A stretch of DNA of 64,000 nt from Mycobacterium sp. Z3061 (lineage in GTDB: Bacteria; Actinomycetota; Actinomycetes; Mycobacteriales; Mycobacteriaceae): positions 744,001 to 808,000 of the forward strand of contig NZ_CP134062.1 in assembly GCF_031583025.1 (NCBI RefSeq), in the 5' to 3' direction. The number at the start of each line of letters is the position of its first letter. Position 1 is the first letter of the stretch. A program made the translations under genes and the position numbers. Shown here piece after piece: positions 17,009-26,764 of this stretch. The notes beneath the pieces are model-generated. The model searched no databases. It saw only the letters and a program-made list of their open reading frames with translations, and was not told the origin of the DNA.

Positions 17009-20000
17009 GCAGACTGATCTTCGAGGCCCGTCGGCGGCTGACGCCGCCGAGTGCCCGGAAAGGCACCATCACCATCGAGGCGCCGCCGGAACTGCCCCGG
17101 GCGATTCCGCCGTCGCTGTTCCGGCGCGCGATGCCGTACCTGATCGGGATCCTGATCGTGGGCATGATCGTGGCGTTGTTCGCCACCGGCATGAAGGTGA
17201 TCTCCCCGCAGACGCTGTTCTTCCCGTTCGTGCTCCTGTTGGCCGCCACCGCGCTGTACCGGGGCAACGACAACAAGATGCGCACCGAGGAGGTAGACGC
17301 CGAGCGGGCCGACTATCTGCGCTACCTCTCGGTGGTGCGGGACAACATCCGGGCCCAGGCGGCCGAGCAGCGCGCCGCGGCGCAGTGGTCGCACCCGGCG
17401 CCGGAGACGCTGTCCGCGGTGCCCGGGTCCCGTCGCCAGTGGGAGCGCGACCCGCACGACCCGGACTTCCTGGTGCTGCGGGCCGGGCGCCACTCGGCGC
17501 CCCTGGCCACCGCGCTGCGGGTCAATGACACCGCCGATGAGATCGACCTGGAACCGGTGTCGCACAGCGCATTACGCAGTCTGCTGGACACCCAGCGCAC
17601 GGTTCGCGACATACCCACCGGCATCGATCTGACCAAGGTCTCCCGCATCACCGTGCTGGGGGACGTCGGACAGACGCGGGCCGCGGTGCGGGCCTGGATA
17701 GCTCAGGCGGTGACCTGGCACGACCCGACGGTGCTCGGCGTGGCGCTGGCCACCCGCGACCTGGAGGGCGACGACTGGTCGTGGCTGAAGTGGTTGCCGC
17801 ACGTGGACATCCCCGGCCAGGTCGACGGTGTGGGGCCGGCCCGCTACCTGACCGACGATGCCGACCTGTTGGCAGATCTGCTCGCGCCGGCGCTCGACGA
17901 CCGCCCGGTGTTCACCGGCCGGCCGGTAGATGCGTTGCGGCACGTGCTGATCGTGGTGGACGACCCCGACTATGACCTGAACGTTTCGGCGCTGGGGGCG
18001 GGCCGCGCGGGCGTCACCGTCGTGCAGTTCTCGGACAAGGAGCCGCACCGGGAGCAGTACTCCGACCCGGAGAAGCCGATCCTGCGCGTCACGGGTGGCG
18101 CCATCGAACGGTGGCAGACCGGTGGCTGGCAACCGTACATTGATGCCGCCGACGAATTCAGCGCGCATGAGGCCGCCCACCTGGCCCGCCGGTTGTCGCG
18201 CTGGGATTCCAACCCGACGCACACCGGACTCCGGTCGGCGGCTACCCGCGGCGCCAACTTCACGACGCTGCTGGGCATTTCGGACGCGTCGCAGCTGGAC
18301 GTGCCCGCGTTGTGGGCGCCACGAAACCGCGACGACGAGTTGCGCGTCCCGATCGGCGTCACCGCCACCGGTGAGCCGCTGATGTTCGACCTGAAGGACG
18401 AGGCCGAGGGCGGTATGGGCCCGCACGGTCTGATGATCGGTATGACGGGTTCCGGCAAGTCGCAGACCCTGATGTCGATTCTGTTGTCGCTGTTGACCAC
18501 TCACTCGGCGGACCGGCTGATCGTCATCTACGCCGACTTCAAGGGCGAGGCCGGGGCCGACAGCTTCCGCAACTTCCCGCAGGTCGTCGCCGTGATCTCG
18601 AACATGGCCGAGAAGAAGTCGCTGGCCGACCGGTTCGCCGACACCCTGCGCGGCGAGGTGGCCCGGCGCGAGATGCTGCTGCGCGAGGCCGGCCGCAAGG
18701 TGCAGGGCAGCGCGTTCAACTCGGTCACCGAGTACGAGAACGCTCGCGACTCGGGAGCCGACGGCACATTCGACCTGGCGCCCATCCCAACGCTTTTCGT
18801 GGTGGCCGACGAGTTCACCTTGATGCTCGCCGACCACCCGGAATATGCCGAGCTGTTCGACTACGTGGCCCGCAAGGGCCGCTCGTTCCGCATCCACATC
18901 CTGTTCGCCTCGCAGACGCTGGACGTCGGGAAGATCAAGGACATCGACAAGAACACCTCTTACCGGATCGGTCTGAAGGTGGCCAGTCCCAGCGTCTCTC
19001 GCCAGATCATCGGTGTGGAGGATGCCTATCACATCGAGTCGGGCAAGGAGCACAAAGGCATCGGGTTCCTGGTGCCGGCCCCGGGCGCGGCCCCGATCAA
19101 GTTCCGGTCTACCTACGTCGACGGCATCTACGAGCCGCCTCAGGCTGCGAAAACCATGGTGGTGCAATCCATTCCGGAGCCCAAGCTGTTCCCCGCCGGA
19201 GCCGTCGAGCCGGATCCGGGCACTGTTGTCTCCGGAGTCGATGAGGACGAGCCCATCGGGCCGCCGCGCAAGCTGATCGCCACCATCGGCGAACAGCTGG
19301 CCGGCTACGGGCCGCGGGCGCCGCAGCTGTGGCTGCCTCCGCTGGATGAGCCGATCCCGTTGACGGGGGCGCTGGCGCGCGCCGGTGTGCCGCCCCGGCA
19401 ATGGCGCTGGCCGCTCGGTGAGGTCGACAAGCCGTTCGAGATGCGCCGCGACCCGTTGGTCTTCGACGCCACGTCCTCGGCCGGCAACATGGTGATCCAC
19501 GGTGGCCCCAAGTCCGGGAAAACGACTGCGCTGCAGACGTTCATCCTGTCTGCCGCCAGCCTGCACTCGCCGCGCGACGTCACGTTCTACTGCCTGGACT
19601 ACGGCGGGGGTCAGCTCCGCGCGCTGGAGGGGCTGGCGCACGTCGGCGGCGTGGCAACGGCACTCGAGCCCGAACGCATCCGCCGCACTTTCGGCGAGCT
19701 GGAGCAGTTGCTGCTGGCCCGCCAGCGCCGGGAGGCGTTCCGGGACCGGCAAGGCAACGGGCACGGCAACGGATCGGTCACCAATGACGGCTTCGGTGAG
19801 GTGTTCCTGGTCATCGACAACCTCTACGGCTTCGGCCGCGACAACGTCGACCAGTTCAACACCCGAAACCCGTTGTTGGCGAGGGTGACCGAACTTGTCA
19901 ACGGCGGTCTCGCCTACGGCATCCATGTGGTGATCACCACGCCGAGCTGGCTGGAGGTGCCGCTGGCGATGCGCGACGGCCTGGGGCTGCGACTCGAACT

Positions 20001-21009
20001 CAAGTTGCACGACGCCCGCGACAGCAATGTCCGGGTGACGGGGGCCCTGCACCGTCCCGCCGAGGCGATCCCGCACGACCAGCCGGGGCGCGGCCTGACC
20101 ATGGCCGCCCAGCACTTCCTGTTCGCCGAACCGGAATTGGACCAGATACCCGTGATCAACGCGCGCTATCCGGGCCAGACGGCGCCGCCGGTGCGGTTGC
20201 TGCCCACCAACTTGGCTCCGGAAGCCGTTGGCGCGCTGTATCGGGGCCCGGAACAGATCGTGATCGGCCAGCGCGAAGAGGATTTGGCGGCGGTGGTGCA
20301 CGACTTCGCCGAGCACCCGCTGCTGATGGTGTTCGGCGACAGCAAGTCCGGCAAGACCACCCTGTTGCGCCACATCATCCGCACCGTCCGGGAGAACTCG
20401 ACCGCCGACACGGTGGCCTTCACGGTGCTCGACCGTCGTTTGCATCTGGTCGACGAGCCGCTGTTCCCGGACAACGAGTACACCGCCAACATCGACCGGA
20501 TCACTCCGGCGATGATGGGGCTGGCCAACATCATCGAGTCGCGCCGGCCGCCGGCGGGCCTGTCACCGGCTGAGCTGTCGCGGTGGAGCTACCAGGGTCA
20601 CACGCACTACCTGATCATCGATGACGTCGACCAGGTACCCGATTCGGCCGCCGTCAGCGGGCCCTACGTGGGACAGCGCCCTTGGACCCCGCTGATCGGC
20701 CTGCTCGGTCAGGCCAGTGATCTGGGGTTGCGGGTGATCGTCACCGGACGGGCGTCCGGGTCGGCGCACGCGTTGATGACCAACCCGTTGCTGCGCAGAT
20801 TCAACGACCTGCAGGCGACCACCCTGATGCTGGCCGGCAATCCGCAGGACAGCGGCAAGATCCGCGGTCAGCGGTTCAGCCGGCTGCCGGCCGGCCGCGG
20901 AGTCTTGTTGTCCGACAGCGACACCCCGACATTTCTGCAGTTGGTCAATCCGATGGTCGGTGCGGCCGCGTTATTTGGTGATACGCAACAGGAGGGAAGT
21001 CAGTCATGA
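17005..21009 (+). CDS. eccC3: ESX-3 FtsK/SpoIIIE-type motor ATPase EccC3
   Basis: The energising ATPase that recognises and drives substrates through the ESX-3 channel, 1334 aa. Two membrane helices lie near residues 38-80 ([20 protein letters not shown] and [15 protein letters not shown]). Three FtsK-like ATPase domains follow, with Walker A motifs GMTGSGKS (479-486), GGPKSGKTT (833-841) and GDSKSGKTT (1111-1119). All three keep the Lys and Ser/Thr. Here the protein is one polypeptide, unlike the split EccCa1/Cb1 of ESX-1. It overlaps eccB3 and PE5 by 4 bases each. Confidence 0.5.
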   Translation: MSRLIFEARRRLTPPSARKGTITIEAPPELPRAIPPSLFRRAMPYLIGILIVGMIVALFATGMKVISPQTLFFPFVLLLAATALYRGNDNKMRTEEVDAERADYLRYLSVVRDNIRAQAAEQRAAAQWSHPAPETLSAVPGSRRQWERDPHDPDFLVLRAGRHSAPLATALRVNDTADEIDLEPVSHSALRSLLDTQRTVRDIPTGIDLTKVSRITVLGDVGQTRAAVRAWIAQAVTWHDPTVLGVALATRDLEGDDWSWLKWLPHVDIPGQVDGVGPARYLTDDADLLADLLAPALDDRPVFTGRPVDALRHVLIVVDDPDYDLNVSALGAGRAGVTVVQFSDKEPHREQYSDPEKPILRVTGGAIERWQTGGWQPYIDAADEFSAHEAAHLARRLSRWDSNPTHTGLRSAATRGANFTTLLGISDASQLDVPALWAPRNRDDELRVPIGVTATGEPLMFDLKDEAEGGMGPHGLMIGMTGSGKSQTLMSILLSLLTTHSADRLIVIYADFKGEAGADSFRNFPQVVAVISNMAEKKSLADRFADTLRGEVARREMLLREAGRKVQGSAFNSVTEYENARDSGADGTFDLAPIPTLFVVADEFTLMLADHPEYAELFDYVARKGRSFRIHILFASQTLDVGKIKDIDKNTSYRIGLKVASPSVSRQIIGVEDAYHIESGKEHKGIGFLVPAPGAAPIKFRSTYVDGIYEPPQAAKTMVVQSIPEPKLFPAGAVEPDPGTVVSGVDEDEPIGPPRKLIATIGEQLAGYGPRAPQLWLPPLDEPIPLTGALARAGVPPRQWRWPLGEVDKPFEMRRDPLVFDATSSAGNMVIHGGPKSGKTTALQTFILSAASLHSPRDVTFYCLDYGGGQLRALEGLAHVGGVATALEPERIRRTFGELEQLLLARQRREAFRDRQGNGHGNGSVTNDGFGEVFLVIDNLYGFGRDNVDQFNTRNPLLARVTELVNGGLAYGIHVVITTPSWLEVPLAMRDGLGLRLELKLHDARDSNVRVTGALHRPAEAIPHDQPGRGLTMAAQHFLFAEPELDQIPVINARYPGQTAPPVRLLPTNLAPEAVGALYRGPEQIVIGQREEDLAAVVHDFAEHPLLMVFGDSKSGKTTLLRHIIRTVRENSTADTVAFTVLDRRLHLVDEPLFPDNEYTANIDRITPAMMGLANIIESRRPPAGLSPAELSRWSYQGHTHYLIIDDVDQVPDSAAVSGPYVGQRPWTPLIGLLGQASDLGLRVIVTGRASGSAHALMTNPLLRRFNDLQATTLMLAGNPQDSGKIRGQRFSRLPAGRGVLLSDSDTPTFLQLVNPMVGAAALFGDTQQEGSQS

Positions 21010-21314
21010 CGTTGCGAGTGGTTCCGGAGGGACTGGCCAGTGCCAGCGCCGCGGTCGAGGCGCTGACGGCGAGGCTGGCTGCCGCGCACGCCAGCGCGGC
21101 GCCGTTGATCACCGCGGTGGTTCCGCCGGCTGCCGACCCGGTGTCGCTGCAGACCGCCGCCGGTTTCAGCGCGCAGGGCCAGGAACACGCAGCCGTTGCC
21201 GCTCAGGGTGTCGAGGAGCTGGGGCGTGCCGGCGTCGGCGTCGGTACTGCCGGTGCCAGCTACCTCGCCGGTGACGCGGCGGCCGCGGCGACGTACGGGA
21301 TGGCCGGCGGCTGA
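21006..21314 (+). CDS. PE5: PE5-type PE protein
   Basis: A 102-aa PE-domain-only protein of the ESX-3 locus. The PE signature is Pro7-Glu8 (VVPEGLASA). The helical hairpin ends in the type VII secretion signal YLAGD (Tyr86, Asp90; YxxxD/E). PE proteins are exported as heterodimers with a PPE partner, usually encoded directly downstream. Here the downstream PPE gene is missing and esxG follows after 102 bases, so the partner is probably one of the two PPE genes at 9203 and 11868. It starts within the eccC3 stop. Confidence 0.5.
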   Translation: MTLRVVPEGLASASAAVEALTARLAAAHASAAPLITAVVPPAADPVSLQTAAGFSAQGQEHAAVAAQGVEELGRAGVGVGTAGASYLAGDAAAAATYGMAGG

Positions 21315-21416
21315 TGAGCGCCCGGGGCGTGGGGCCGAGAGGAAGGGGGAGCCGGAAGTCAGCGAGATGACTTGCCGAGCAGGGAATTCTGATTCAAGAC
21401 AAGGGAAGGAAGATCT

Positions 21417-21710
21417 ATGAGTTTGTTGGATGCTCACATTCCGCAACTGGTGTCGTCGCAGTCGGCGTTCAGCGCCAAGGCGGGGTTGATGCGGCACACG
21501 ATCGGTCAGGCCGAGCAGGCGGCGATGTCGGCGCAGGCGTTCCACCAGGGCGAGTCCTCGGCAGCGTTTCAGGCTGCCCACGCCCGCTTCGTGGAAGTAG
21601 CGGCCCGGGTCAACACCCTGCTGGACATCGCGCAGGCCAACCTGGGTGAGGCCGCGGGCACTTACGTCGCCGCCGATGCCGCGGCCGCGTCGTCCTACAC
21701 CGGTTTCTGA
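21417..21710 (+). CDS. esxG: ESX-3 secreted WXG100 protein EsxG
   Basis: A 97-aa WXG100-superfamily protein that forms a 1:1 dimer with EsxH and is secreted by ESX-3; the pair is needed for siderophore-mediated iron uptake. It carries the EsxG form of the turn (FHQGES, His in place of Trp) and the C-terminal YVAAD secretion signal. It is nearly identical to the M. tuberculosis protein as I remember it. ATG 21417 has GGAAGGAAG just upstream. The separate strong ribosome site and the 102-base gap after PE5 suggest independent high translation. Confidence 0.5.
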   Translation: MSLLDAHIPQLVSSQSAFSAKAGLMRHTIGQAEQAAMSAQAFHQGESSAAFQAAHARFVEVAARVNTLLDIAQANLGEAAGTYVAADAAAASSYTGF

Positions 21711-21737
21711 GCCCGGCTTCGAAGGAAAGGATTGATC

Positions 21738-22028
21738 ATGTCGCAGATCATGTACAACTACCCGGCCATGCTCGCGCACGCGGGGGACATGTCGGGCTAC
21801 GCGGGCACCTTGCAGGGCTTGGGCGCCGACATCTCGGCCGAGCAGGCCGCGCTGCAGAACGCCTGGCAGGGTGACACCGGGGTGACGTATCAGGCGTGGC
21901 AGGTGCAGTGGAATCAGGCGATGGAGGACCTGGTGCGTGCCTACCAGGCGATGGCCAGCACCCACGAAGCCAACACCATGTCGATGATGGCCCGGGACGC
22001 CGCCGAAGCCGCCAAGTGGGGCGGTTAG
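21738..22028 (+). CDS. esxH: ESX-3 secreted WXG100 protein EsxH (TB10.4)
   Basis: The partner of EsxG, 96 aa. The WQG turn is present (NAWQGDTG), as are helices as in TB10.4. In M. tuberculosis, zinc is bound by His14, His70, His76 and Glu77 (recalled). Here His14, His76 and Glu77 are kept but codon 70 is CAG (Gln), in AYQAM. ATG 21738 follows GGAAAGG; a TTG two codons earlier is in frame. espG3 follows after 10 bases. Confidence 0.5.
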   Translation: MSQIMYNYPAMLAHAGDMSGYAGTLQGLGADISAEQAALQNAWQGDTGVTYQAWQVQWNQAMEDLVRAYQAMASTHEANTMSMMARDAAEAAKWGG

Positions 22029-22038
22029 CCGCAGCTAG

Positions 22039-22908
22039 ATGGACGCTTCGCCCAATGCCGTTGAGCTGACGGTAGATCAGGCGTGGTTCATCGCGGAAAC
22101 CGCGGGGGCGGGCAGCTTTCCATGGGTGCTCGCCATCACCACGCCGTACCGCGATGCCGCGGAACGAACCGCGTTCTTCGACCGTCAGGCCGAGGAGCTG
22201 ACCCGGATGGGAGTGATGACGCCGGGCAATTCAGGCGGTGTCGTCAACCCGGTGATCGCCGGCTGGATCAAAGTCGTGTGCTTCCCGGACCGGTGGCTCG
22301 ACCTGCGTTACGTGGGGCCCGGTTCGGGGACCGACGCCGGCGACATGCTGCGCGGCATCGTCGCGCAGCGTGCCGGCGCCACCGTGGTCGCGCTGCGCAG
22401 CGCCCAGCTGGTCACCTTCACCGTGATGGACATCGACGACCCCAGGGCGCTGGTTCCGGTGCTGGGCGTCGGGCTGATGCAACGGCCGCCGGCCCGGTTC
22501 GAGGAGTTCAGCATGCCGACCCGGGTGGGCGCCCGGGCCGACGAACGGCTGAGGGCCGGCGAGCCGCTGTCGGAAGTCCTTGACTATCTGGGGATTCCCA
22601 ACTCGGCGCGCACGGTGGTGGAGTCCGTGTTCACCGGTCCGCGCAGCTATGTCGAAATCGTGGCAGGGTGCAACCGCGATGGCCGGCACGCCACCACCGA
22701 GGTCGGGCTCAGCATCATCGACACCACCGCCGGGCGGGTACTGGTCAGTCCCTCCCGGGCCTTCGACGGCGAATGGGTGTCCACGTTCAGCCCCGGGACA
22801 CCGTTCGCGACCGCCGTCGCGATCGAACAACTCACGTCCTTGCTGCCGGGTGGGGAATGGTTCCCCGGCCACCGGTTATCGCGAGACTTCTCCACCCAGA
22901 GTTCATAG
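22039..22908 (+). CDS. espG3: ESX-3 PE/PPE chaperone EspG3
   Basis: A cytosolic chaperone of 289 aa that binds the tip of PPE partners in PE-PPE dimers and guides them to ESX-3. It matches the M. tuberculosis protein along its length ([36 protein letters not shown]-like core; [22 protein letters not shown]). It is about six residues shorter because a Gly/Asn-rich loop near residue 120 is missing. The start lies 10 bases after esxH. Confidence 0.5.
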   Translation: MDASPNAVELTVDQAWFIAETAGAGSFPWVLAITTPYRDAAERTAFFDRQAEELTRMGVMTPGNSGGVVNPVIAGWIKVVCFPDRWLDLRYVGPGSGTDAGDMLRGIVAQRAGATVVALRSAQLVTFTVMDIDDPRALVPVLGVGLMQRPPARFEEFSMPTRVGARADERLRAGEPLSEVLDYLGIPNSARTVVESVFTGPRSYVEIVAGCNRDGRHATTEVGLSIIDTTAGRVLVSPSRAFDGEWVSTFSPGTPFATAVAIEQLTSLLPGGEWFPGHRLSRDFSTQSS

Positions 22909-22927
22909 CAAGCAGAAAGAGAGCACG

Positions 22928-22969
22928 ATGTTCCAGCAACGGCCCCAGCAGCTTTGGTGGGTTCAGTGA
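22928..22969 (+). CDS. Possible 13-residue leader peptide before eccD3
   Basis: ATG 22928, preceded by agaaagagag, encodes MFQQRPQQLWWVQ and stops with the TGA at 22967-22969. That stop overlaps the proposed eccD3 GTG (gtga). The arrangement would couple eccD3 translation to this reading frame. It contains a Trp-Trp pair and four Gln. It may be a coupling device or chance; there is no homology to cite. Confidence 0.5.
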   Translation: MFQQRPQQLWWVQ

Positions 22970-24375
22970 CCTCCGGCACCGTCATGCCGATCGTCCGCGT
23001 CGCCATTCTCGCGGACAGTCGGCTGACGGAGATGGCATTGCCCACCGAGTTGCCGCTGCGCGAGATCCTGCCCGCGGTGCAGCGTCTGGTGGTCCCCGCC
23101 GCCGGCAACGGTGAGAGTGCCGAAGGCGCCCCGTACCTGAGCCTGGCCCCGATCGGCGGAGCGCCGTTCAGCCTGGATGCGAGCCTGGATACCGTCGGCG
23201 TGGTCGACGGCGATCTGCTTGCGCTGCAGCCGGTTCCGACCGGCCCCGCCGCGCCGGGAATCGTCGAGGACATCGCCGACGCCGCCATGATCTTCTCGGC
23301 GTCGCGGCGTAACCCCTGGGACGCCAAGCACATTCAGCGTGGCGCGCTGGCCGCGGTGATCGGTGTGACGCTGCTGGCCACCGGCTTGTCGGTCGCTCAC
23401 CGGGTTGCAACGGGTGCCCTCGTCGGACTGGTCGCGGTCAGTGCGCTCGCAGCGGTCGTCGCGATCACCGGGTTGTTGAGCACCGGCCGGTCTGCACGCA
23501 CCGGCGTCGCATTGTCGATCACGGCGCTGGTGCCGATCGCGGCGGCCCTGGCGCTGGCGGTGCCGGGCAGGTTCGGGGCCGCGCAGGTGCTGCTGGCCGC
23601 GGCCGGCGTCGCCGCCTGGTCGTTGATCGCCCTGATCGTCCCCAGCGCCGAACGAGAGCGTGCCGTCGGCTTCTTCACCGCCTCGGCGGTGGTCGGTCTC
23701 ACCGTCGCGCTGGCGGCCGGCGCCGAACTGCTCTGGCGGCTGCCGGTATTGACGCTCGGTTGCGGTTTGATCGTCGCGGCGCTGTTGATCACCATCCAGG
23801 CGGCTCAGCTGTCGGCGCTATGGGCCCGCTTCCCGCTGCCGGTGATCCCGGCGCCCGGCGATCCCACGCCGTCGGCGCCGTCGATGCGCGTGCTGGAGGA
23901 CCTGCCCCGCCGGGTCCGGATCAGCGACGCCCACCAGAACGGGTTCATCGCCGCGGCTGTGCTGCTGAGTGTCCTGGGATCGGTCGCGATCGCGCTGCGC
24001 CCCGAGACGTTGAGCATCGCGGGCTGGTATGTGGTGGTGGCGGCCTCGCTGGCGGCCGCACTGCGGGCGCGCGTGTGGGATTCGGCCGCGTGCAAGGCGT
24101 GGCTGCTGGCGCAGCCGTTCCTGGTGGCCGGTGTGCTGCTGGTGGTCTATGCCGCGACCGGACGTTTCGCCGGCGCGTTCGCCGCGGTGCTGGTGCTGGC
24201 GGTGCTCGTGCTGGCCTGGATCGTGGTGGCGCTGAACCCGTCGATCGCTTCGCCGGACACCTACTCACTGCCGCTGCGCAGGTTGGTGGGTTTTGTCGCG
24301 GCCGGTCTCGACGCGTCACTGATCCCGGTCATGGCGTTCTTGGTCGGTCTGTTCGCCTGGGTGCTCAATCGATGA
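22966..24375 (+). CDS. eccD3: ESX-3 membrane channel component EccD3
   Basis: A polytopic core subunit of ESX-3, about 469 aa. The N-terminal ubiquitin-like domain (IVRVAILADSRLTEMALPTE, to about residue 95) and a linker (IVEDIADAAMIFSASRRNPW) are followed by about eleven membrane helices. GTG 22966 is chosen because it overlaps the stop of the 13-codon leader frame; TTG 22954 and GTG 22957 are in-frame alternatives and ATG 22984 would trim six residues. It overlaps mycP3 by 4 bases. Confidence 0.5.
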   Translation: MTSGTVMPIVRVAILADSRLTEMALPTELPLREILPAVQRLVVPAAGNGESAEGAPYLSLAPIGGAPFSLDASLDTVGVVDGDLLALQPVPTGPAAPGIVEDIADAAMIFSASRRNPWDAKHIQRGALAAVIGVTLLATGLSVAHRVATGALVGLVAVSALAAVVAITGLLSTGRSARTGVALSITALVPIAAALALAVPGRFGAAQVLLAAAGVAAWSLIALIVPSAERERAVGFFTASAVVGLTVALAAGAELLWRLPVLTLGCGLIVAALLITIQAAQLSALWARFPLPVIPAPGDPTPSAPSMRVLEDLPRRVRISDAHQNGFIAAAVLLSVLGSVAIALRPETLSIAGWYVVVAASLAAALRARVWDSAACKAWLLAQPFLVAGVLLVVYAATGRFAGAFAAVLVLAVLVLAWIVVALNPSIASPDTYSLPLRRLVGFVAAGLDASLIPVMAFLVGLFAWVLNR

Positions 24376-25784
24376 GACGTGTCGCTGGATTGGGCTGCTG
24401 CACAGCGCTTCTGGTGCTGATGCAGGGCCCGGTGATCGCGACGGCGCCGCCGGCGCCCGCGATCAGCCCGCCGGTGGTGGACGCTGCGGCGCAACCGCCC
24501 GGCGGGACGCCCGGACCGGTGCAGACGATGGAGCAGCGCGGCCCCTGCAGCGTCTCCGGCGTCATCCCGGGTAGCGATCCGGGCACGCCGACCCCCAGTC
24601 AGAACCTGCTGAATCTCCCTGCCGCGTGGCAGTTCTCCCGCGGCGAAGGCCAGTTGGTGGCCATCATCGACACCGGTGTGCGCCCGGGTCCGCGGCTGAA
24701 CAACGTGGATGCCGGCGGTGACTTCGTGGAGTCCACCGACGGGCTGACCGACTGCGACGGGCACGGCACGCTGGTCGCCGGCATCGTGGCCGGCCAGCCC
24801 GGAGACGACGGCTTCTCCGGCGTGGCACCCGCGGCACGGCTGCTGTCGCTGCGGGTGACGTCGGCCAAATTCTCCCCGCGCACCCCGGGCGGTGACCCGA
24901 CACTGGCGCGGGCGGCCATCGATATCGAGGCGCTGGCCCGCGCCATCGTGCACGCTGCCGATCGCGGCGCCCGGGTGATCAACATCTCCGCGATCACCTG
25001 CCTGCCGGCCGACCGCACCGTCGATCAGTCCGCGCTGGGAGCGGCGATCAAGTATGCGGCGGTGGACAAGGACGTGGTGATCGTCGCCGCCGCCGGCAAC
25101 AGCGGCCCGACCGGATCGGTGGCCGGTGGCACGTCGTGCGACTCCAACCCGCTCACCGACCTGAGCCGCCCCAGCGACCCGCGAAACTGGGCCGGCGTCA
25201 CGTCGGTCTCCGTCCCGTCGTGGTGGCAGCCCTACGTGCTGTCGGCGGCTTCCGTCTCTCCCGACGGCCGTCCCTCGAAGTTCACCATGGCGGGTCCGTG
25301 GGTCGGCATCGCGGCGCCCGGGGAGAACATCGCATCGGTGAGCAACGCCGACGGCGGCGGCCTGGCCAACGGCCTGCCCGACGACCACCAGCAGCTGATC
25401 CCGCTCAGCGGCACCAGCTACGCGGCCGGCTATGTCTCCGGCGTCGCGGCGCTGGTCCGCGCCAAGTACCCGGACCTGCCGGCCGCCGAGGTGGTGCGCC
25501 GCATCACCGCGACCGCCCAGAACGGCCCGCGGGATCCGTCGAACGTCGTCGGGGCCGGCACCCTGGATGCCGTCGCGGCGCTGACCTGGCAACTACCGGC
25601 GGCAGCCGGTGGGGCACCGGCGCCGGCATCGGTGAAGCCGGTCGCACTTCCACCGGCACGGGCGCCCGAGGACACGACACCGCGCAACGTCGCACTGGCC
25701 GGAGCCGGCGTGCTGACCCTGCTCGTCATCATCACCGCAGCGACGGTGGCGGTAGTGCGCCGCCGGAAGGAGCCCACCTCGTGA
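24372..25784 (+). CDS. mycP3: ESX-3 membrane-anchored subtilisin MycP3
   Basis: Mycosin-3, 470 aa, a periplasm-facing S8 serine protease that stabilises the ESX-3 membrane complex. A signal peptide (residues 1-25) is followed by the catalytic triad Asp100 (IIDTGV), His131 (DGHGT) and Ser349 (GTSYAAG), with oxyanion Asn243 (AAGNSGP). A C-terminal helix near 441-463 (VALAGAGVLTLLVIITAATV) is followed by a basic tail. The start overlaps the eccD3 stop (atga) and the end overlaps eccE3 (gtga). Confidence 0.5.
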   Translation: MRRVAGLGCCTALLVLMQGPVIATAPPAPAISPPVVDAAAQPPGGTPGPVQTMEQRGPCSVSGVIPGSDPGTPTPSQNLLNLPAAWQFSRGEGQLVAIIDTGVRPGPRLNNVDAGGDFVESTDGLTDCDGHGTLVAGIVAGQPGDDGFSGVAPAARLLSLRVTSAKFSPRTPGGDPTLARAAIDIEALARAIVHAADRGARVINISAITCLPADRTVDQSALGAAIKYAAVDKDVVIVAAAGNSGPTGSVAGGTSCDSNPLTDLSRPSDPRNWAGVTSVSVPSWWQPYVLSAASVSPDGRPSKFTMAGPWVGIAAPGENIASVSNADGGGLANGLPDDHQQLIPLSGTSYAAGYVSGVAALVRAKYPDLPAAEVVRRITATAQNGPRDPSNVVGAGTLDAVAALTWQLPAAAGGAPAPASVKPVALPPARAPEDTTPRNVALAGAGVLTLLVIITAATVAVVRRRKEPTS

Positions 25785-26764
25785 GCTACTCGATTCCCAC
25801 ACCGGGGGCCGCCAGGATCACCCTGGCGCTGCTGGCCGTCGTGCCGGCCGTGATGGCCTACCCCTGGCAGTCCACCAGGGCCTACTGGTTGATCGGCATC
25901 GCCGTGGCGACGTCGATCCTGCTCTTCGGGTGGTGGCGCGGGCTGCACTTCACCACGATCCTGCGCCGCCGGCTGGCCATCGTCCGCCGTGGCGGGCGAC
26001 CGGTTCCGGAACCGGATGCAAACACCCGCACCACCGCGGTGGTGCGGCTGGGGCCGGCGGCCTCGGCCACCGGCACACTGCCGTTGCCAGTGATCGCGCG
26101 CTACCTGGACTGTTACGGCATCCGCGCCGACAGCATTCGAATCACCAGTCGCCACAACGGATCCGGTGCCGCTGACAGCTGGATCGGCCTGACGTTGTCG
26201 GCGGTGGACAACCTCGCCGCGCTGCAGGCCCGGTCGGCCCGGATCCCGTTGCACGAGACGGCCGAGGTCGCCGCCCGCCGGCTCGCCGATCATCTGCGCG
26301 AGATCGGCTTTGACGCAAATACCGTTGCCGCCGAAGATGTTCCGGAGGTGCTGGCGATCGATTCCGGCAACAGCAGCCGCGAAACATGGCGAGCGGTACA
26401 GCAGGGTGGATCGGATTACGTTGCGGCATACCGGATCAAGGTGGATTCCGGGTTGCCGGAAACACTCGCCGAGGTGCGGGCTCAGCAGGCACGGGAGATC
26501 TGGACCGCGGTCGAGATCGCGGCTTCGGGAACTCACTACACGGTTGCGGCGGCCTGCGCGCTGCGCACCGACGCGGCCCCGGCCGGCACCGCCCCGGTGG
26601 TCGGCCTGACCTTGGAGCGAGGCAACCAGCGACCGGCGCTACAGGCGCTGGACCCGTTGTCCACCCGCCGCCTCGACGGTCATGCGCAAGCGCCTGCGGA
26701 CCTGCTGCAGCGGTTGGACTGGCCGACCGCGCAAGGCCCCTCAGCGACCCTTAGTCGTACATGA
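25781..26764 (+). CDS. eccE3: ESX-3 membrane component EccE3
   Basis: The peripheral membrane subunit at the outer edge of the ESX-3 complex, 327 aa. Two N-terminal helices (about 12-55: ITLALLAVVPAVMAYPW and YWLIGIAVATSILLFGWW) precede a cytosolic domain. GTG 25781 overlaps the mycP3 stop and has GGAAGGAG upstream. It is the last gene of the operon; its final 14 bases overlap the converging hydrolase gene. Confidence 0.5.
   Translation: MSYSIPTPGAARITLALLAVVPAVMAYPWQSTRAYWLIGIAVATSILLFGWWRGLHFTTILRRRLAIVRRGGRPVPEPDANTRTTAVVRLGPAASATGTLPLPVIARYLDCYGIRADSIRITSRHNGSGAADSWIGLTLSAVDNLAALQARSARIPLHETAEVAARRLADHLREIGFDANTVAAEDVPEVLAIDSGNSSRETWRAVQQGGSDYVAAYRIKVDSGLPETLAEVRAQQAREIWTAVEIAASGTHYTVAAACALRTDAAPAGTAPVVGLTLERGNQRPALQALDPLSTRRLDGHAQAPADLLQRLDWPTAQGPSATLSRT

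Noticed and set aside
21313-21369. An 18-codon frame (ATG at 21313 overlapping the PE5 stop) as a remnant of PPE4
   Set aside because: The translation ([12 protein letters not shown]...) shows no PPE motif. It may be a scar, but nothing supports coding.
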